Positions 53,728 to 62,791 of a stretch of DNA of 64,000 nt are shown piece by piece. The stretch covers positions 186,001-250,000 of the forward strand of contig JAXGMN010000010.1 in NCBI GenBank assembly GCA_040768665.1, read 5' to 3'. The DNA comes from JABWBD01 sp040768665 (GTDB lineage: Bacteria; Planctomycetota; Planctomycetia; Pirellulales; Thermoguttaceae). The notes below the pieces were generated by a model. The model did no database searches. It was not told the DNA's origin and worked only from the letters and a program-made list of their open reading frames with translations. The stretch's first letter is position 1, and the number at the start of each line of letters is the position of its first letter. A program made the translations under genes and the position numbers.

Positions 53728-54921
53728 CTACAGTACCCGGCAAATGAAGCACTTGAGGTACTGGCTCTCCGGGCAGGTGACGCTCACCGGGTGGTCCGGA
53801 GCGGCCGTGCGCTGTTCCAGGATTTGAACGTCGCGGCGGCTCTTGGCCGCCACTCCGTAGAGCATCGATGCAAAATCCTCTCGAGTGACGCTCCCCGAAC
53901 AACTGCACGTGATGAGCATGCCGTCGGGCTCGAGCAGATCCACGGCCAGGTGGTTGAGGCGGTGGTAGGCCCGCAGGGCATCGGCCACACCGTGCCGGCC
54001 GCGGACAAACTTCGGGGGATCGAGGATCACGGCGCCGAACCGCTCACCCGCCTCGACCCGGTCCTGCAGCGAGCGGAAACAGTCGCCCGTTTCGAAGTGG
54101 ACGTTGGCGACGCCGTTCAACTGGGCGTTGGCTTGGGCCATGGCGACGGCCGGCTTGCTCGTCTCCAGGCCGAGCACCTCCTTCGCGCCTCCGAGGATCG
54201 AAGCCGCCAGGCTGAACGCCCCCGTATAACAGCAAACGTCCAAGACACGGCGCCCATGGACGTGCCGCGCTGCGGCCCTGCGATTTTCCCGCTGATCCAG
54301 GTAGAACCCGGTCTTCTGTCCCCCGAGCATCTGCACGCCGTAACGGATCCCATGCTCCTGGATGAACACCACATTTTCCGGCGGGTGTCCCCAGAGATGC
54401 TTCGACTCGATCTCCATGCCCTCCAACCGAGCGGTTCCCGGCTCGGTGCGGACGCTCATGCCGGCCGGCTGGACGAGATCGGCCAAGATCGGCACGAGCA
54501 GGTCGAGCCGGTTGGCGACTGCCAAGGCGGTCGGCTGGACCACAAGATGGCTCCCGAAGCGGTCGACGATCAGCCCACTCAGCCCGTCCGACTCGCTGAA
54601 AACCAGGCGAGCCGCACCGGAGGGATCGTCGTAGCCCAATTGCCGCCGGAGCGACACCGCTGCCTCCAGCCGGTTCCGCCAGAAGGCCTCGTCGAGGGTT
54701 ATCTCCGCGGACCAGGTGTAGAGACGAACGCGGATTCGGCTACGACGATTGAACAGCCCACGTGCGATCCACTGTCCCTTGTCCGTCAACAGATTTACCT
54801 CCGCCCCGTCCGCCGGATCGCCGGTTACGCGGGCGATGGCCGTGTCGAGCACCCAAGGGTGCCGACCGAAAAAGGGGCTGGCTTTGCGGGGTTTGAGAAC
54901 GACGTCGGCGGCGGTAGGCAT
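53728..54921 (-). CDS. RlmI-like 23S rRNA (cytosine-5) methyltransferase
   Basis: A 397-residue RNA methyltransferase with an N-terminal PUA domain (about 1-75: LKPRKASPFFGRHPWVLDTAI), a middle EEHEA-type domain (ESDGLSGLIVDRFG, KTGFYLDQRENR) and a Rossmann catalytic domain (VLDVCCYTGAFSLAA, VLGLETSKPAV, VILDPPKF, LITCSCSGSV). The order and length match RlmI, which methylates C1962 of 23S rRNA in E. coli. The Cys pair in TCSCSG includes the expected catalytic cysteine. It ends directly against the GDH stop with no spacer. Confidence 0.88.
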   Translation of the reverse strand: MPTAADVVLKPRKASPFFGRHPWVLDTAIARVTGDPADGAEVNLLTDKGQWIARGLFNRRSRIRVRLYTWSAEITLDEAFWRNRLEAAVSLRRQLGYDDPSGAARLVFSESDGLSGLIVDRFGSHLVVQPTALAVANRLDLLVPILADLVQPAGMSVRTEPGTARLEGMEIESKHLWGHPPENVVFIQEHGIRYGVQMLGGQKTGFYLDQRENRRAAARHVHGRRVLDVCCYTGAFSLAASILGGAKEVLGLETSKPAVAMAQANAQLNGVANVHFETGDCFRSLQDRVEAGERFGAVILDPPKFVRGRHGVADALRAYHRLNHLAVDLLEPDGMLITCSCSGSVTREDFASMLYGVAAKSRRDVQILEQRTAAPDHPVSVTCPESQYLKCFICRVL

Positions 54922-55220
54922 CGATGGAAGACGGGTGCTGGGGTGATTGACCCTATTCGCCCGTCGGCTGAGCCCAACGGAAGGCTGAGGGGTGTTCAGA
55001 ACGAGAAGCCTGTCGAGCGGAGATCATGATATCCTACGTTACCCCCTGGAATCTTGATCGGGAAGGCCACCCCCGATGCAGGGGAGGGCTTCTTGTATCT
55101 CCTTGCGCAGCCGTTTTGTTCGGCGCCCGACACGGCTCTTTTTACTGGAATCGATGAGAAAGAGGCGGCTTCTACCACCAACATCAAGCAATTCCGGTCC
55201 TTCTGTCTCTCCCGACGGGT

Positions 55221-55300
55221 CGCGGAACATGGGGCGCGCGGAACATGGGGTCGAGTTTTGACTTGGAACTTATCTGCCGTCAGTTCCAAGTCAAGACTCG
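55221..55300. promoter_or_regulatory. Inverted and direct repeats upstream of fae
   Basis: 19-bp arms with one mismatch (CGAGTTTTGACTTGGAACT at 55252-55270; complement at 55282-55300) around an 11-base loop, preceded by a 14-bp direct repeat CGCGGAACATGGGG at 55221 and 55237. Located 125-205 bp before fae, it could be a regulatory site, a leader hairpin, or another REP-type element. The rest of the 503-bp gap 54922-55424 shows no gene. Confidence 0.5.
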
Positions 55301-55424
55301 CCCCCGCGTCTCGCATAGGTAGAATTGGTATCGTTTGCCCATGACCAGCGGGGAGATTTCGTCTGAGGCGTGGGGCCTCGGCCGCCCGCGGCTTTCAAAC
55401 GAAAGGCATCAGGAGGTTGGCACA

Positions 55425-55922
55425 ATGGCCATGTATATTGGTGAAGCTCTGGCGGGAGAAGGCAACGAGGTTGCCCATATCGACCTGATCATCGGTGATA
55501 AGGAGGGCCCCGTGGGGGCCGCGTTCGCCAGTGCCTTGGCTCGTCAGAGCGAGGGCCACACGAATCTGCTCGCGGTGCTCGAGCCGAACCTTTTGGTGAA
55601 ACCGGCCACGGTCATGATCACCAAGGTGACCATCAAGGGCATGAAGCAGGCCGTTCAGATGTTCGGTCCCGCTCAGGCCGCCGTCGCCACCGCCGTCGCG
55701 GAATCGGTCGCTGAAGGGGTCATCGCGAAGTCCGACGCGGAAAACCTCGTGATTATCTGCGGTGTGTTCATCCACCCGGAGGCCGACGACGACAAGAAGA
55801 TCTACGACTTCAACCTCAAGGCCACGAAAGACGCCATCCGCAACGCCATGACCGGTAAGCCGACGGTCCAGGAAATGATCGATGGCAAGGACAAGGCCAA
55901 ACACCCCTTCCGTGGTTTCTAA
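55425..55922 (+). CDS. fae: Formaldehyde-activating enzyme
   Basis: A 165-residue cytoplasmic enzyme that condenses formaldehyde with tetrahydromethanopterin to methylene-H4MPT. Almost the whole sequence matches the family: IGEALAGEGNEVAHIDLIIG with the catalytic His18, then GPVGAAFASALARQSEGHTN, LLVKPATVMITKVTIKG, MFGPAQAAVATAVAESV. AGGAGG lies eight bases before the ATG. The mtdB gene starts 5 bp after its stop. Fae is known in methylotrophs and in planctomycetes, where it probably detoxifies or oxidises formaldehyde. Confidence 0.97.
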   Translation: MAMYIGEALAGEGNEVAHIDLIIGDKEGPVGAAFASALARQSEGHTNLLAVLEPNLLVKPATVMITKVTIKGMKQAVQMFGPAQAAVATAVAESVAEGVIAKSDAENLVIICGVFIHPEADDDKKIYDFNLKATKDAIRNAMTGKPTVQEMIDGKDKAKHPFRGF

Positions 55923-55927
55923 GCACC

Positions 55928-56803
55928 ATGGCTGCAACCACCAAACCTGCCATTCTCATCCAGCTCGACAGCGATCCTCAGCCGAGCGTCTTCGACAGCG
56001 TCGTTGCCGCCGATGCTGGGGTCGACCACTTGCTCAGGCACGCGAACGTTCGGCCGGACTCCGTCCGCGAACTCGTCTACGGAGCCATCTTCACGCGGGG
56101 AGTCCCGGATCTGAACAGAACGGCGATCTTCATCGGCGGCAGCGATGTTGCCGGTGGCGAAGCCATTCTCGATGCGGTGCGCGAGACGTTTTTCGGCCCG
56201 ATGCGGGTCTCCGTCATGCTCGATTCCAGCGGCGCCAATACGACGGCCGCGGCCGCCGTGCTGGCTGCCGCGGCCCACGTGGATCTCCGCGGGGCCCGGG
56301 CGACGGTACTCGCCTCCACCGGCCCCGTTGGGCGCCGTGTCGTGCAGCTTCTGGCCGCACAGGGGGCGGAAGTCCGGGCCGTTTCACGCAGCCGAGATCG
56401 TGCTGCTGCCGTGTGTGAGGCCGTGGCCGCAAACGTGCCCTCGGCCCGGCTTTCTGCTTATGCGAGCGGTTCACTCGAGGAAACCCGACTCGCCATCGAG
56501 GGAGTCGAGGTACTTGTCGGCGCAGGTGCTGCCGGCGTCGAGCTGTTGCCCGCCGACATGCTCGAGGGTCTCGGCAGCCTCAAGGTGGCCGTCGATCTGA
56601 ATGCCGTCCTGCCGGCCGGCCTCGCCGGGGTCGAACCGGCGGACCGTGCCGTCGAGCGCCACGGCGCCCTTTGCTATGGAGCGATCGGAGTGGGGGGAAT
56701 GAAGATGAAGATCCACAAGGCCGCCATCCGGCGCTTATTCGCCTCGAACGATCAAGTGCTCGATGCCCTGGAGATCTTCGAAATCGGCCGTTCGCTCTGG
56801 TAG
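55928..56803 (+). CDS. mtdB: NAD(P)-dependent methylene-H4MPT dehydrogenase
   Basis: A 291-residue enzyme that oxidises methylene-H4MPT to methenyl-H4MPT, the step after Fae. Recognised by the N-terminal ILIQLDSDPQPSVFDSVVA, the dinucleotide-binding VLASTGPVGRRVVQLLA, VAVDLNAVLPAGLAGVE and the C-terminal GAIGVGGMKMKIHKA and SNDQVLDALEIFEI. It lies 5 bp downstream of fae, so coupled expression is certain. The next pathway genes (mch, fhcABCD) are not in the window. Confidence 0.95.
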   Translation: MAATTKPAILIQLDSDPQPSVFDSVVAADAGVDHLLRHANVRPDSVRELVYGAIFTRGVPDLNRTAIFIGGSDVAGGEAILDAVRETFFGPMRVSVMLDSSGANTTAAAAVLAAAAHVDLRGARATVLASTGPVGRRVVQLLAAQGAEVRAVSRSRDRAAAVCEAVAANVPSARLSAYASGSLEETRLAIEGVEVLVGAGAAGVELLPADMLEGLGSLKVAVDLNAVLPAGLAGVEPADRAVERHGALCYGAIGVGGMKMKIHKAAIRRLFASNDQVLDALEIFEIGRSLW

Positions 56804-56814
56804 GCTTGTGACCG

Positions 56815-56906
56815 CGAGCCGCGCCGCCCTTCGCCCGACGCGCGGCCCGCTGGGCACTGCGGCTAAACGATAGCCTCGCAAGACCTTAGGACCTTTACAG
56901 GGGTGG
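56815..56906. repeat. Dispersed repeat, family B partial copy 3
   Basis: Only the right arm is well kept: GCGCGGCCCGCTGGGCACTGCGGCTAAACGA, then ACCTTTACAGGGGTGGG after a 17-bp insertion-like stretch. GTGCCTGTCCCC follows at once, a motif of families A and D, so this may be a junction of two elements. Confidence 0.7.
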
Positions 56907-56937
56907 GTGCCTGTCCCCGTTTTTGGATCGCCACGGA

Positions 56938-59900
56938 CTACCGCAGGAAACCGACGAAGAAGCTGAAGTTCTGGATCCCGTCGCCTTGCTCCCGCATGAT
57001 GGGAAACGCCAGATCCAGCGCGATGGGCGCCGGTCCCATGGCCGGGATCGTGATCCGTAGGCCAAAACCGGGGGCCACGCGGTAATCGTCGGTCCAGTTG
57101 TCGATCGTCGGCTCGACCGTGCCGCTGTCGACGAAAACCACGCCGCGGAGTGCGTCATCCGCCGTGATCGGAAACATGTATTCCGCCGATGCCAGCATCA
57201 TGAACTCGCCGCCCACGAATATCCCTTGATTGCGGGGCGAAGCTTCGCGGAAATCGAAGCCGCGGATCGTCGTGAAACCGCCCGCGAAGTAGTGCTCGTA
57301 GACCGGCGTGTCTTCGCCGCTGTACGCCACCTTGCCGCCGACGTTGAGCACGTGGCGTCCCGAACCGTCGGGGCGCTGATGCAGCATGAAATACTGGCGG
57401 TAGTTGACCTCGGCACGCGGGTATTCAAAACTGCCGACGACCTGCTCGGCCCCGATCTCGAACAGGTGCCCTTCGGTGGGCAAAAACGTGTTGTCGCGTG
57501 TATCGTGGATCAGTCGGAGCTCGAAGCCGTACAGGGCATTGCTTCCGAGCACCTCGGTCAGTTCCGGGATACCGGCGACAATGTCGAATACTTTGACCTC
57601 CGCCCCGCGAAACGCTGCGACCCCCGTCAGATCCGGGGTGAACTGGTAGCTTGTGGAAACGCGGCCTCCGACCCGCTGCTCGTCCCATTCGCGGTAGCGG
57701 CGATCGTAGTAGTAGCCGCTCAGCCCGAGCCCGATCGGTGTGTCGAGCAGATACGGTTCCTGGAAGTTGACCGTGTACTTCTGGAGCTCCGTACCCGGCA
57801 CCGCCTCGATCCGGAATCGCTGCCCGGCGCCGCGGAACGCGGTCGCATTGCGAATGTCTTCCCATCCACGAGGGAAGCGGGTCCAGTCGAAGTTCTGTTC
57901 GTCGATCACGACCGACCCGATCAGACCGGCTTCCGAGTTGATGCCCGCGCTGAACATGATCCGCCCGGTCTGCGTCTCGGCCAATTGCGGATTCAGCGGT
58001 AAGTAAAGCGGCTCGTCGTCGGGCTTCGTCCCCAGCAGGTTGTTCAGGCTTGGATCGTCGCTGTAAAGCGGCCTTGTGGCAGGTAGGATATTGGGAGCCA
58101 TGTAGCCCGGCGGTCCGTAGGGCGGAGGGGCCAGCGCAGGTCCAGCATACGGGACCGTCGCGGGCGCGGGCGACCCGTACTGCGGCGCGGGCGACCCGTA
58201 CTGCGGCGCGGGCGATCCGTACTGCGGCGCGGGCGATCCATACTGGGGCGCGGGCGATCCATACTGGGGCGCGGGAGTTGCCGGGATACCATACTGGACC
58301 GGCGGCGCAGGCAGCGCGGGTGCCGCTGCCGGTGGCGTTCCTGGCAGGCTCGGCGATACAGTTGGAACGGGCTGCTGAACGGTGGTGGTTGTCGGAGCCA
58401 AGGGAACTGCCTGCCGGTAATCGGGGTGCACGGCGGGCGCAAACGCCGGAGTCTGCCCCATACCCGTGTTGAGTTGCGGAATCGCGACGCCCCCGCTGGC
58501 GCTGTACTGCCCGCGGACCACCATAGGCGACCGCGACGGCTCGTGAGCCGCAGCGCGGATGGGAGTGGTGTTTGCCGACGAGTCGCGACTTGTGCCTGAG
58601 GCAGACGACCACGACCGCTCGAACTCTTCCGGCGGAATCGGACGCCCCGCGCCCCAAGCCAGACCCCGCGACGTTCTTCGGCCTGGTTCCGGGCTCTGCC
58701 CTCGCACGATCACAGGCGGCGCGCCCGGCTGCTGAAGGTCCGGCAGCGGCAATGGCAGAGGCCGCGGATCCCTTTCGCCGCTGCCCGCTTCCTCCTCGTC
58801 GATCCAGCGGCCGTCGATATCGAGATCGATCCGGCGGCTTCTCACCGGCGGACCGTCGGGGCTTTGGCCCCGGAAGCCGTCGGGCCGCCTGTCGGCAATA
58901 TCGGTTTCCAGGTCCTCCGCGGTGGGCGGACTGAAGACGATCTTGGGCGAGATCCCTCGCGCGGGGTCGGATTGAAACAGCCCGCAAGCCTTCAGCCGCC
59001 GCTCGCTGGCGCGGAGTTCACGGATATCGACGATGTCGCCCGGCTTGAGCGACATGCGATTCAGCACCGTGTTGATCCTGGTATGGGCATACTCGCCCTC
59101 GATTTGAACGTTGATCCGGCCCACCCGATATTGGTCGCCCTCCTCGATGTTGTAGACGAGGTCAAGCTGCCCGGGTTCTTCGAGAAAACGCGGATCCGCC
59201 TTGACGTCGGCGAACACGTGCCCGACGGCACCGTAGACGTCGCGAATCGTTGACACATCGCTTCGCAATTCCGACTGGTTGAAAAACTTGCCGGACTGCA
59301 GCTTCAGGTCGCGGGCGAGTTGTCCGGTCGAAAACTTCTCGTTGCCAATGAACGCAACGTTGCGGATCACGTAGCGCGGACCTTCGTCGACGATGAACGT
59401 CAGCGTCAGCCACTCCCGATCCTCGTCGAACTGAAGTTCGCGGCCGATCCGGGCGCGGAAGAATCCGAGGCTGCGGTAGTAGGCCGTCAGGCGGTTGACA
59501 TCCTCCTCGATCTGCTTCGGGTCCACCTCTCCTTGAAAGAACCAGAGAATTCCGGGCTTGCTCTTGATCTGCGTTCGCAGCCGCGCGTCGGTGGCAATCG
59601 TGTTGCCTTGGAAGCTCGTCCAGAATACCCGCTGCTTCGTCCCTTCGTTGATGACGAAGACGACGCCCTTGTCGTCCGGCTTCTTGCCTTCGAACAGGGT
59701 GATCTGCGCCTTGGGAAATCCCCGCGTGTGGTAGTACTCTTCCAGGCGGCGACGCGCTTCCTCGACGGCGAACATGTCCATTGCGTCGCCCTCCTTGATG
59801 AGGGCCTCTTCCAGAAGCGCCTTCTTCGTGAACTTCCGGTTGCCCACGAACTTCACGTACTGGATCAAGGGGCGTTCAAGGACCTCGAACACCACGAGCC

Positions 59901-60213
59901 GCCCCTCGGGCGTTTTCTGGGTGTACGGCTTGACCGTAATAAAGAGCTTGGTGCCGTTCAGCCGCCGGACATCCTCCTCGACCACCTTGGGGTCGTAGAC
60001 GCGCCCCTGCCGCGTATGAATATTCGATAGGATCTTCCGCAGCGGAACACGGTCGTGGCCGGAGACGCGAACCTGGACGACGTATTCTGCTCCCCCCGCG
60101 GCAGGCTGGAGACTCTGGGCGCGGGCAGCCGCAGTCGGAAGTCCCGCCAGAGCGATCAAACTCGCGAGCCAAACGCTTGCAGGGCAGCGATTTTGCATGG
60201 AAAGGTCGGCCAT
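56938..60213 (-). CDS. bamA: BamA/Omp85 outer-membrane assembly protein with long insertion
   Basis: A 1091-residue outer-membrane protein that should insert beta-barrel proteins. A signal peptide (about 1-32) is followed by consecutive POTRA domains (about 45-420; NRKFTKKALLEEALIKEGDAM, GFPKAQITLFEG, GFFRARIGREL, GNEKFSTGQLARDL). Then comes a 300-residue Pro/Ser/Gln-rich, probably disordered insertion (about 430-745), and the barrel (about 750-1091) with LIHDTRDNTFLPTEGHLFEIG, the VRGF-like TIRGFDFRE and a final aromatic-poor VGFLR. E. coli BamA is about 800 residues; the excess is the insertion, which holds five APQYGSP repeats. Minus-strand single gene. The C-terminal residue is Arg and not the usual Phe/Trp. 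Confidence 0.9.
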   Translation of the reverse strand: MADLSMQNRCPASVWLASLIALAGLPTAAARAQSLQPAAGGAEYVVQVRVSGHDRVPLRKILSNIHTRQGRVYDPKVVEEDVRRLNGTKLFITVKPYTQKTPEGRLVVFEVLERPLIQYVKFVGNRKFTKKALLEEALIKEGDAMDMFAVEEARRRLEEYYHTRGFPKAQITLFEGKKPDDKGVVFVINEGTKQRVFWTSFQGNTIATDARLRTQIKSKPGILWFFQGEVDPKQIEEDVNRLTAYYRSLGFFRARIGRELQFDEDREWLTLTFIVDEGPRYVIRNVAFIGNEKFSTGQLARDLKLQSGKFFNQSELRSDVSTIRDVYGAVGHVFADVKADPRFLEEPGQLDLVYNIEEGDQYRVGRINVQIEGEYAHTRINTVLNRMSLKPGDIVDIRELRASERRLKACGLFQSDPARGISPKIVFSPPTAEDLETDIADRRPDGFRGQSPDGPPVRSRRIDLDIDGRWIDEEEAGSGERDPRPLPLPLPDLQQPGAPPVIVRGQSPEPGRRTSRGLAWGAGRPIPPEEFERSWSSASGTSRDSSANTTPIRAAAHEPSRSPMVVRGQYSASGGVAIPQLNTGMGQTPAFAPAVHPDYRQAVPLAPTTTTVQQPVPTVSPSLPGTPPAAAPALPAPPVQYGIPATPAPQYGSPAPQYGSPAPQYGSPAPQYGSPAPQYGSPAPATVPYAGPALAPPPYGPPGYMAPNILPATRPLYSDDPSLNNLLGTKPDDEPLYLPLNPQLAETQTGRIMFSAGINSEAGLIGSVVIDEQNFDWTRFPRGWEDIRNATAFRGAGQRFRIEAVPGTELQKYTVNFQEPYLLDTPIGLGLSGYYYDRRYREWDEQRVGGRVSTSYQFTPDLTGVAAFRGAEVKVFDIVAGIPELTEVLGSNALYGFELRLIHDTRDNTFLPTEGHLFEIGAEQVVGSFEYPRAEVNYRQYFMLHQRPDGSGRHVLNVGGKVAYSGEDTPVYEHYFAGGFTTIRGFDFREASPRNQGIFVGGEFMMLASAEYMFPITADDALRGVVFVDSGTVEPTIDNWTDDYRVAPGFGLRITIPAMGPAPIALDLAFPIMREQGDGIQNFSFFVGFLR
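58163..58267. repeat. 21-bp minisatellite inside bamA
   Basis: Five head-to-tail copies of a 21-bp unit (GGCGCGGGCGACCCGTACTG plus C), encoding five QYGSPAP heptapeptides. Copies differ by one or two bases, mostly synonymous. In frame, so copy-number change would not break the gene. Confidence 0.95.
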
Positions 60214-60427
60214 GGAGCCTGTTCTGCCTGAGTTGGAGTCGCACGAGACGAGAAGGGGAGCGGGCGAGGCCCAAGGGAAACGCCGGGAAGGCTCTCGCCG
60301 GGATGGCGCAATTGGAAACGCCCCGCCGAGACTTCAAGGCCGCGTAGAAATACCGAAACTCGGCTCCCGCGGCAAGGCGAGTTCCCCGCCGAGAAAGGAA
60401 TGTAGAAAAAGGGCAAAACAGGCAAGC

Positions 60428-60538
60428 GTTCACGGGGCGGCTGGGAACGGGTCCATTTTTCGGCCACTTGGCGTGTTTTGGCTACAAGGCGTTGGCCGAA
60501 AACATGGACCTGTCCCCCTCTGTTCCGCTCCGTGAACG
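60428..60538. repeat. Dispersed inverted repeat, family D copy 2
   Basis: Outer arms CGTTCACGG-GGCGG and complement; inner GGGTCCATTTTTCGGCC facing GGCCGAAAACATGGACCTGTCCCC. Same inner arms as 6045-6185. It lies in the 345-bp gap upstream of bamA; the remainder of the gap shows no gene. Confidence 0.8.
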
Positions 60539-60558
60539 ATTTCTCAAGCAGGCCGATA

Positions 60559-61014
60559 TTACCGGACGGGATCGGAAAACCGCACGTTGATATACTTCTT
60601 GCTACCTTCGGAGCCGCTCTCCACCCCGTCGTTCACCGTCCAGTACCAGGCGCCGCTCGGCGGATGCAACTCGCCCGTAGCGATATCGCGCAGATAGATA
60701 CTGCGATGCTGTGCATGCAGCGGCTGGTCATACTCGATCTTCAGATTTTGGAGCACTTCCGGAGCCACGCGCTCAGCGACGGCCGGTGCGCAACCGGATC
60801 CGGCCGTGGTACGAGCGTAATACGTGAGTCCTGCGTCCCAATCCATGATAACGATGCGGTCCACGCGACCGGTAAGCGTGGCCTTGGATAGCGGCGGCTC
60901 ATCGACGAGCGATTGACGAGCCATACTCAGCAGCAGTCCGAACAACAAGCAGCAACCCGCTGCCCCACCGTAGACGCCGACAGAAACCACCAGCGCAGCA
61001 ATCACTCGTCGCAT
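60559..61014 (-). CDS. Hypothetical membrane-anchored protein
   Basis: A 151-residue protein of unknown function. One N-terminal hydrophobic helix (about 3-31: VIAALVVSVGVYGGAAGCCLLFGLLL) is followed by a soluble, probably extracytoplasmic domain with the blocks DRIVIMDWDAGLTYYAR, EVLQNLKIEYDQPLHA and SGAWYWTVNDGVESG. The domain reads as a compact beta-rich fold but I do not recognise it. GGGAGGG lies nine bases before the ATG at 61014, which decides the start over 61074. It is between bamA and argG on their strand but separated from both by more than 300 bp. Confidence 0.55.
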   Translation of the reverse strand: MRRVIAALVVSVGVYGGAAGCCLLFGLLLSMARQSLVDEPPLSKATLTGRVDRIVIMDWDAGLTYYARTTAGSGCAPAVAERVAPEVLQNLKIEYDQPLHAQHRSIYLRDIATGELHPPSGAWYWTVNDGVESGSEGSKKYINVRFSDPVR

Positions 61015-61350
61015 GGCGAGAACCCTCCCGAACGACGAAGCCTTCTGGTCACCCCGATAAGACGGATCCCACATTCGGGTTAGACAAGTCCGTCTATCGC
61101 CCGGATGATAACCACATACCGGCCTGCCCTGTCAACCCCCTCCACAGCACCGACTTCTCAAGTCTGGCCGCGCGAACGGGGATCAAGCGAATTGCAGGCG
61201 GGTGGTGGATCGCCAGTCCAAGATCGAAGAGCAGTCAACCGGCTGCACTGCCGCGGTTGAATGGCAGAGCCGGAGAAATACGCTCGGCAAACGCCGGCGA
61301 GCATGTTGAGCAAGGTGTGCAGTTAGCGCAGCACCCCAGGAAAGCGACAA

Positions 61351-61429
61351 GATGAAAAAGGGGACAGGTAATCGTGGATGAATGGGACCTAAGTCACAAG
61401 TTCTTGCGGAGCCGGTCCCCCTCTTCATC
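61351..61429. repeat. GGGGACAG-type inverted repeat, family E
   Basis: GATGAAAAAGGGGAC faces GTCCCCCTCTTCATC, with GGGGACAGG on the left arm as in families A and D. It lies in the 426-bp gap between argG and the hypothetical membrane gene, immediately after the argG stop; no gene is seen in the rest of the gap. Confidence 0.65.
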
Positions 61430-61440
61430 ACCCAGACCGT

Positions 61441-62655
61441 TCAATACGCCCTCGGGCTCACGCGCGATTGCACGCGGCCGGGCAGCCCCTGGATCCGCAA
61501 GAAGCCTTCGGCATCGGTCTGGTTGTAGTCGCCGCCGCCTTCCATGGTGGCGATGGCCTCGTCGTAGAGACTATTGGGGCTGGTCCGACCGGCAACGACA
61601 AGGTTCCCCTTGTAAAGTTGCACGGTGACATCGCCGTTGACCGGCTTCTGCGCCTCGCGATTGAAGGCCCCGAGCGCATCCATCTTGGCATGGTACCAGA
61701 AGCCGTAGTACACCATTTCGGCGACTTCCGGCGCGAGGCGGTCGCGGAGATGGATCAGATCGCGGTCGAGAGTGATCTGCTCCAGCGCCCGGTGGGCGAA
61801 GTAAAGAATCGTCATGCCGGGCGCCTCGTAGACGCCGCGGCTCTTCATGCCCACAAACCGGTTCTCGACCATGTCGATTCGCCCGACGCCGTTGCGGCCC
61901 CCGATCTGGTTGAGTTGGTCGACCATCGGGTACGCGTCGAGCGGTTTGCCGTCCAGCCGCACCGGCACACCGGCTTCGAAACCGATCGAGACTTCCTCAA
62001 CCTTGTCCGGCGCCTGCTGAGGCGATACGCTCATCCCGAATTCAACGAGTTCCACCCCATTGACCGCAAGGTCTTCCAGCTTACCTGCCTCGTAACTGAT
62101 GTGCAGACAGTTTTCGTCGGAGCTATACGGCTTGGCGATCGATGCCTTGACCGGGATATTCTTCTGCTGGCAGTAGGCGATCATCTCGCTGCGGCCCGGA
62201 AACTGCTGGCGGAACTTTTCCATCCGCCAGGGCGCGATCACCCGGATATTCGGGTCGAGAGCCTCGGCCGCCAACTGGAACCGGCACTGATCGTTTCCCT
62301 TGCCGGTTGCGCCGTGAGCGTAGGCATCGGCCCCCACTTTGCGCGCGATCTGCAAACACTTCTTTGAAATCAGGGGCCGCGCGATCGACGTTCCCAACAG
62401 GTACATCCCTTCGTATTTCGCCTGCCACTGGAGGACCGGAAAGGCGAAGTCGCGGCAGAGCTCTTCCCTCGCATCCACGATCTGGGCCGACTTGGCGCCG
62501 ATGTCGCGTGCTTTCTTGAGGATCGCTTCGCGGTCTTCACAAGGCTGTCCGAGATCGACGTACACGGCATGCACATCGAATCCCTCCTCCATCAGCCAGC
62601 CCAAGATCACCGAAGTATCCAGTCCGCCGGAGTAAGCCAGAACGCAGCTAGACAT
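61441..62655 (-). CDS. argG: Argininosuccinate synthase
   Basis: A 404-residue cytoplasmic enzyme that joins citrulline and aspartate using ATP in arginine synthesis. The N-type ATP pyrophosphatase P-loop is VLAYSGGLDTSVIL (residues 4-17), followed by DLGQPCEDREAIL, GTSIARPLISK and AHGATGKGNDQCRFQ, all diagnostic. Length is normal. The ATG at 62655 starts the conserved MSSCVLAYSGG; a TTG 15 bases upstream is also in frame. No other arg genes are adjacent. Minus strand, 136 bp downstream of the M42 peptidase gene. Confidence 0.97.
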   Translation of the reverse strand: MSSCVLAYSGGLDTSVILGWLMEEGFDVHAVYVDLGQPCEDREAILKKARDIGAKSAQIVDAREELCRDFAFPVLQWQAKYEGMYLLGTSIARPLISKKCLQIARKVGADAYAHGATGKGNDQCRFQLAAEALDPNIRVIAPWRMEKFRQQFPGRSEMIAYCQQKNIPVKASIAKPYSSDENCLHISYEAGKLEDLAVNGVELVEFGMSVSPQQAPDKVEEVSIGFEAGVPVRLDGKPLDAYPMVDQLNQIGGRNGVGRIDMVENRFVGMKSRGVYEAPGMTILYFAHRALEQITLDRDLIHLRDRLAPEVAEMVYYGFWYHAKMDALGAFNREAQKPVNGDVTVQLYKGNLVVAGRTSPNSLYDEAIATMEGGGDYNQTDAEGFLRIQGLPGRVQSRVSPRAY

Positions 62656-62791
62656 CGAGTCGGTCCTCAAGTCGGTTTACCAAGAAACTGCCGAGCAAGG
62701 GTCTCCCGCCCGGCCAAAACCCCTATTTTGAACGGCTGCGCGCCTGTTGGCAAGGGCCGGCTCCGCGCCGGGCGTGGGTCGCGCACCGCTT

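Noticed and set aside
54996..55316. Minus-strand frame of about 106 codons upstream of fae
   Set aside because: Overlaps the inverted and direct repeats, has no ribosome-binding site, and its composition is not protein-like.
58163..58267. Regular 21-bp repeats considered as CRISPR or intergenic repeat
   Set aside because: They are in frame inside bamA, have no spacers and encode a low-complexity peptide.
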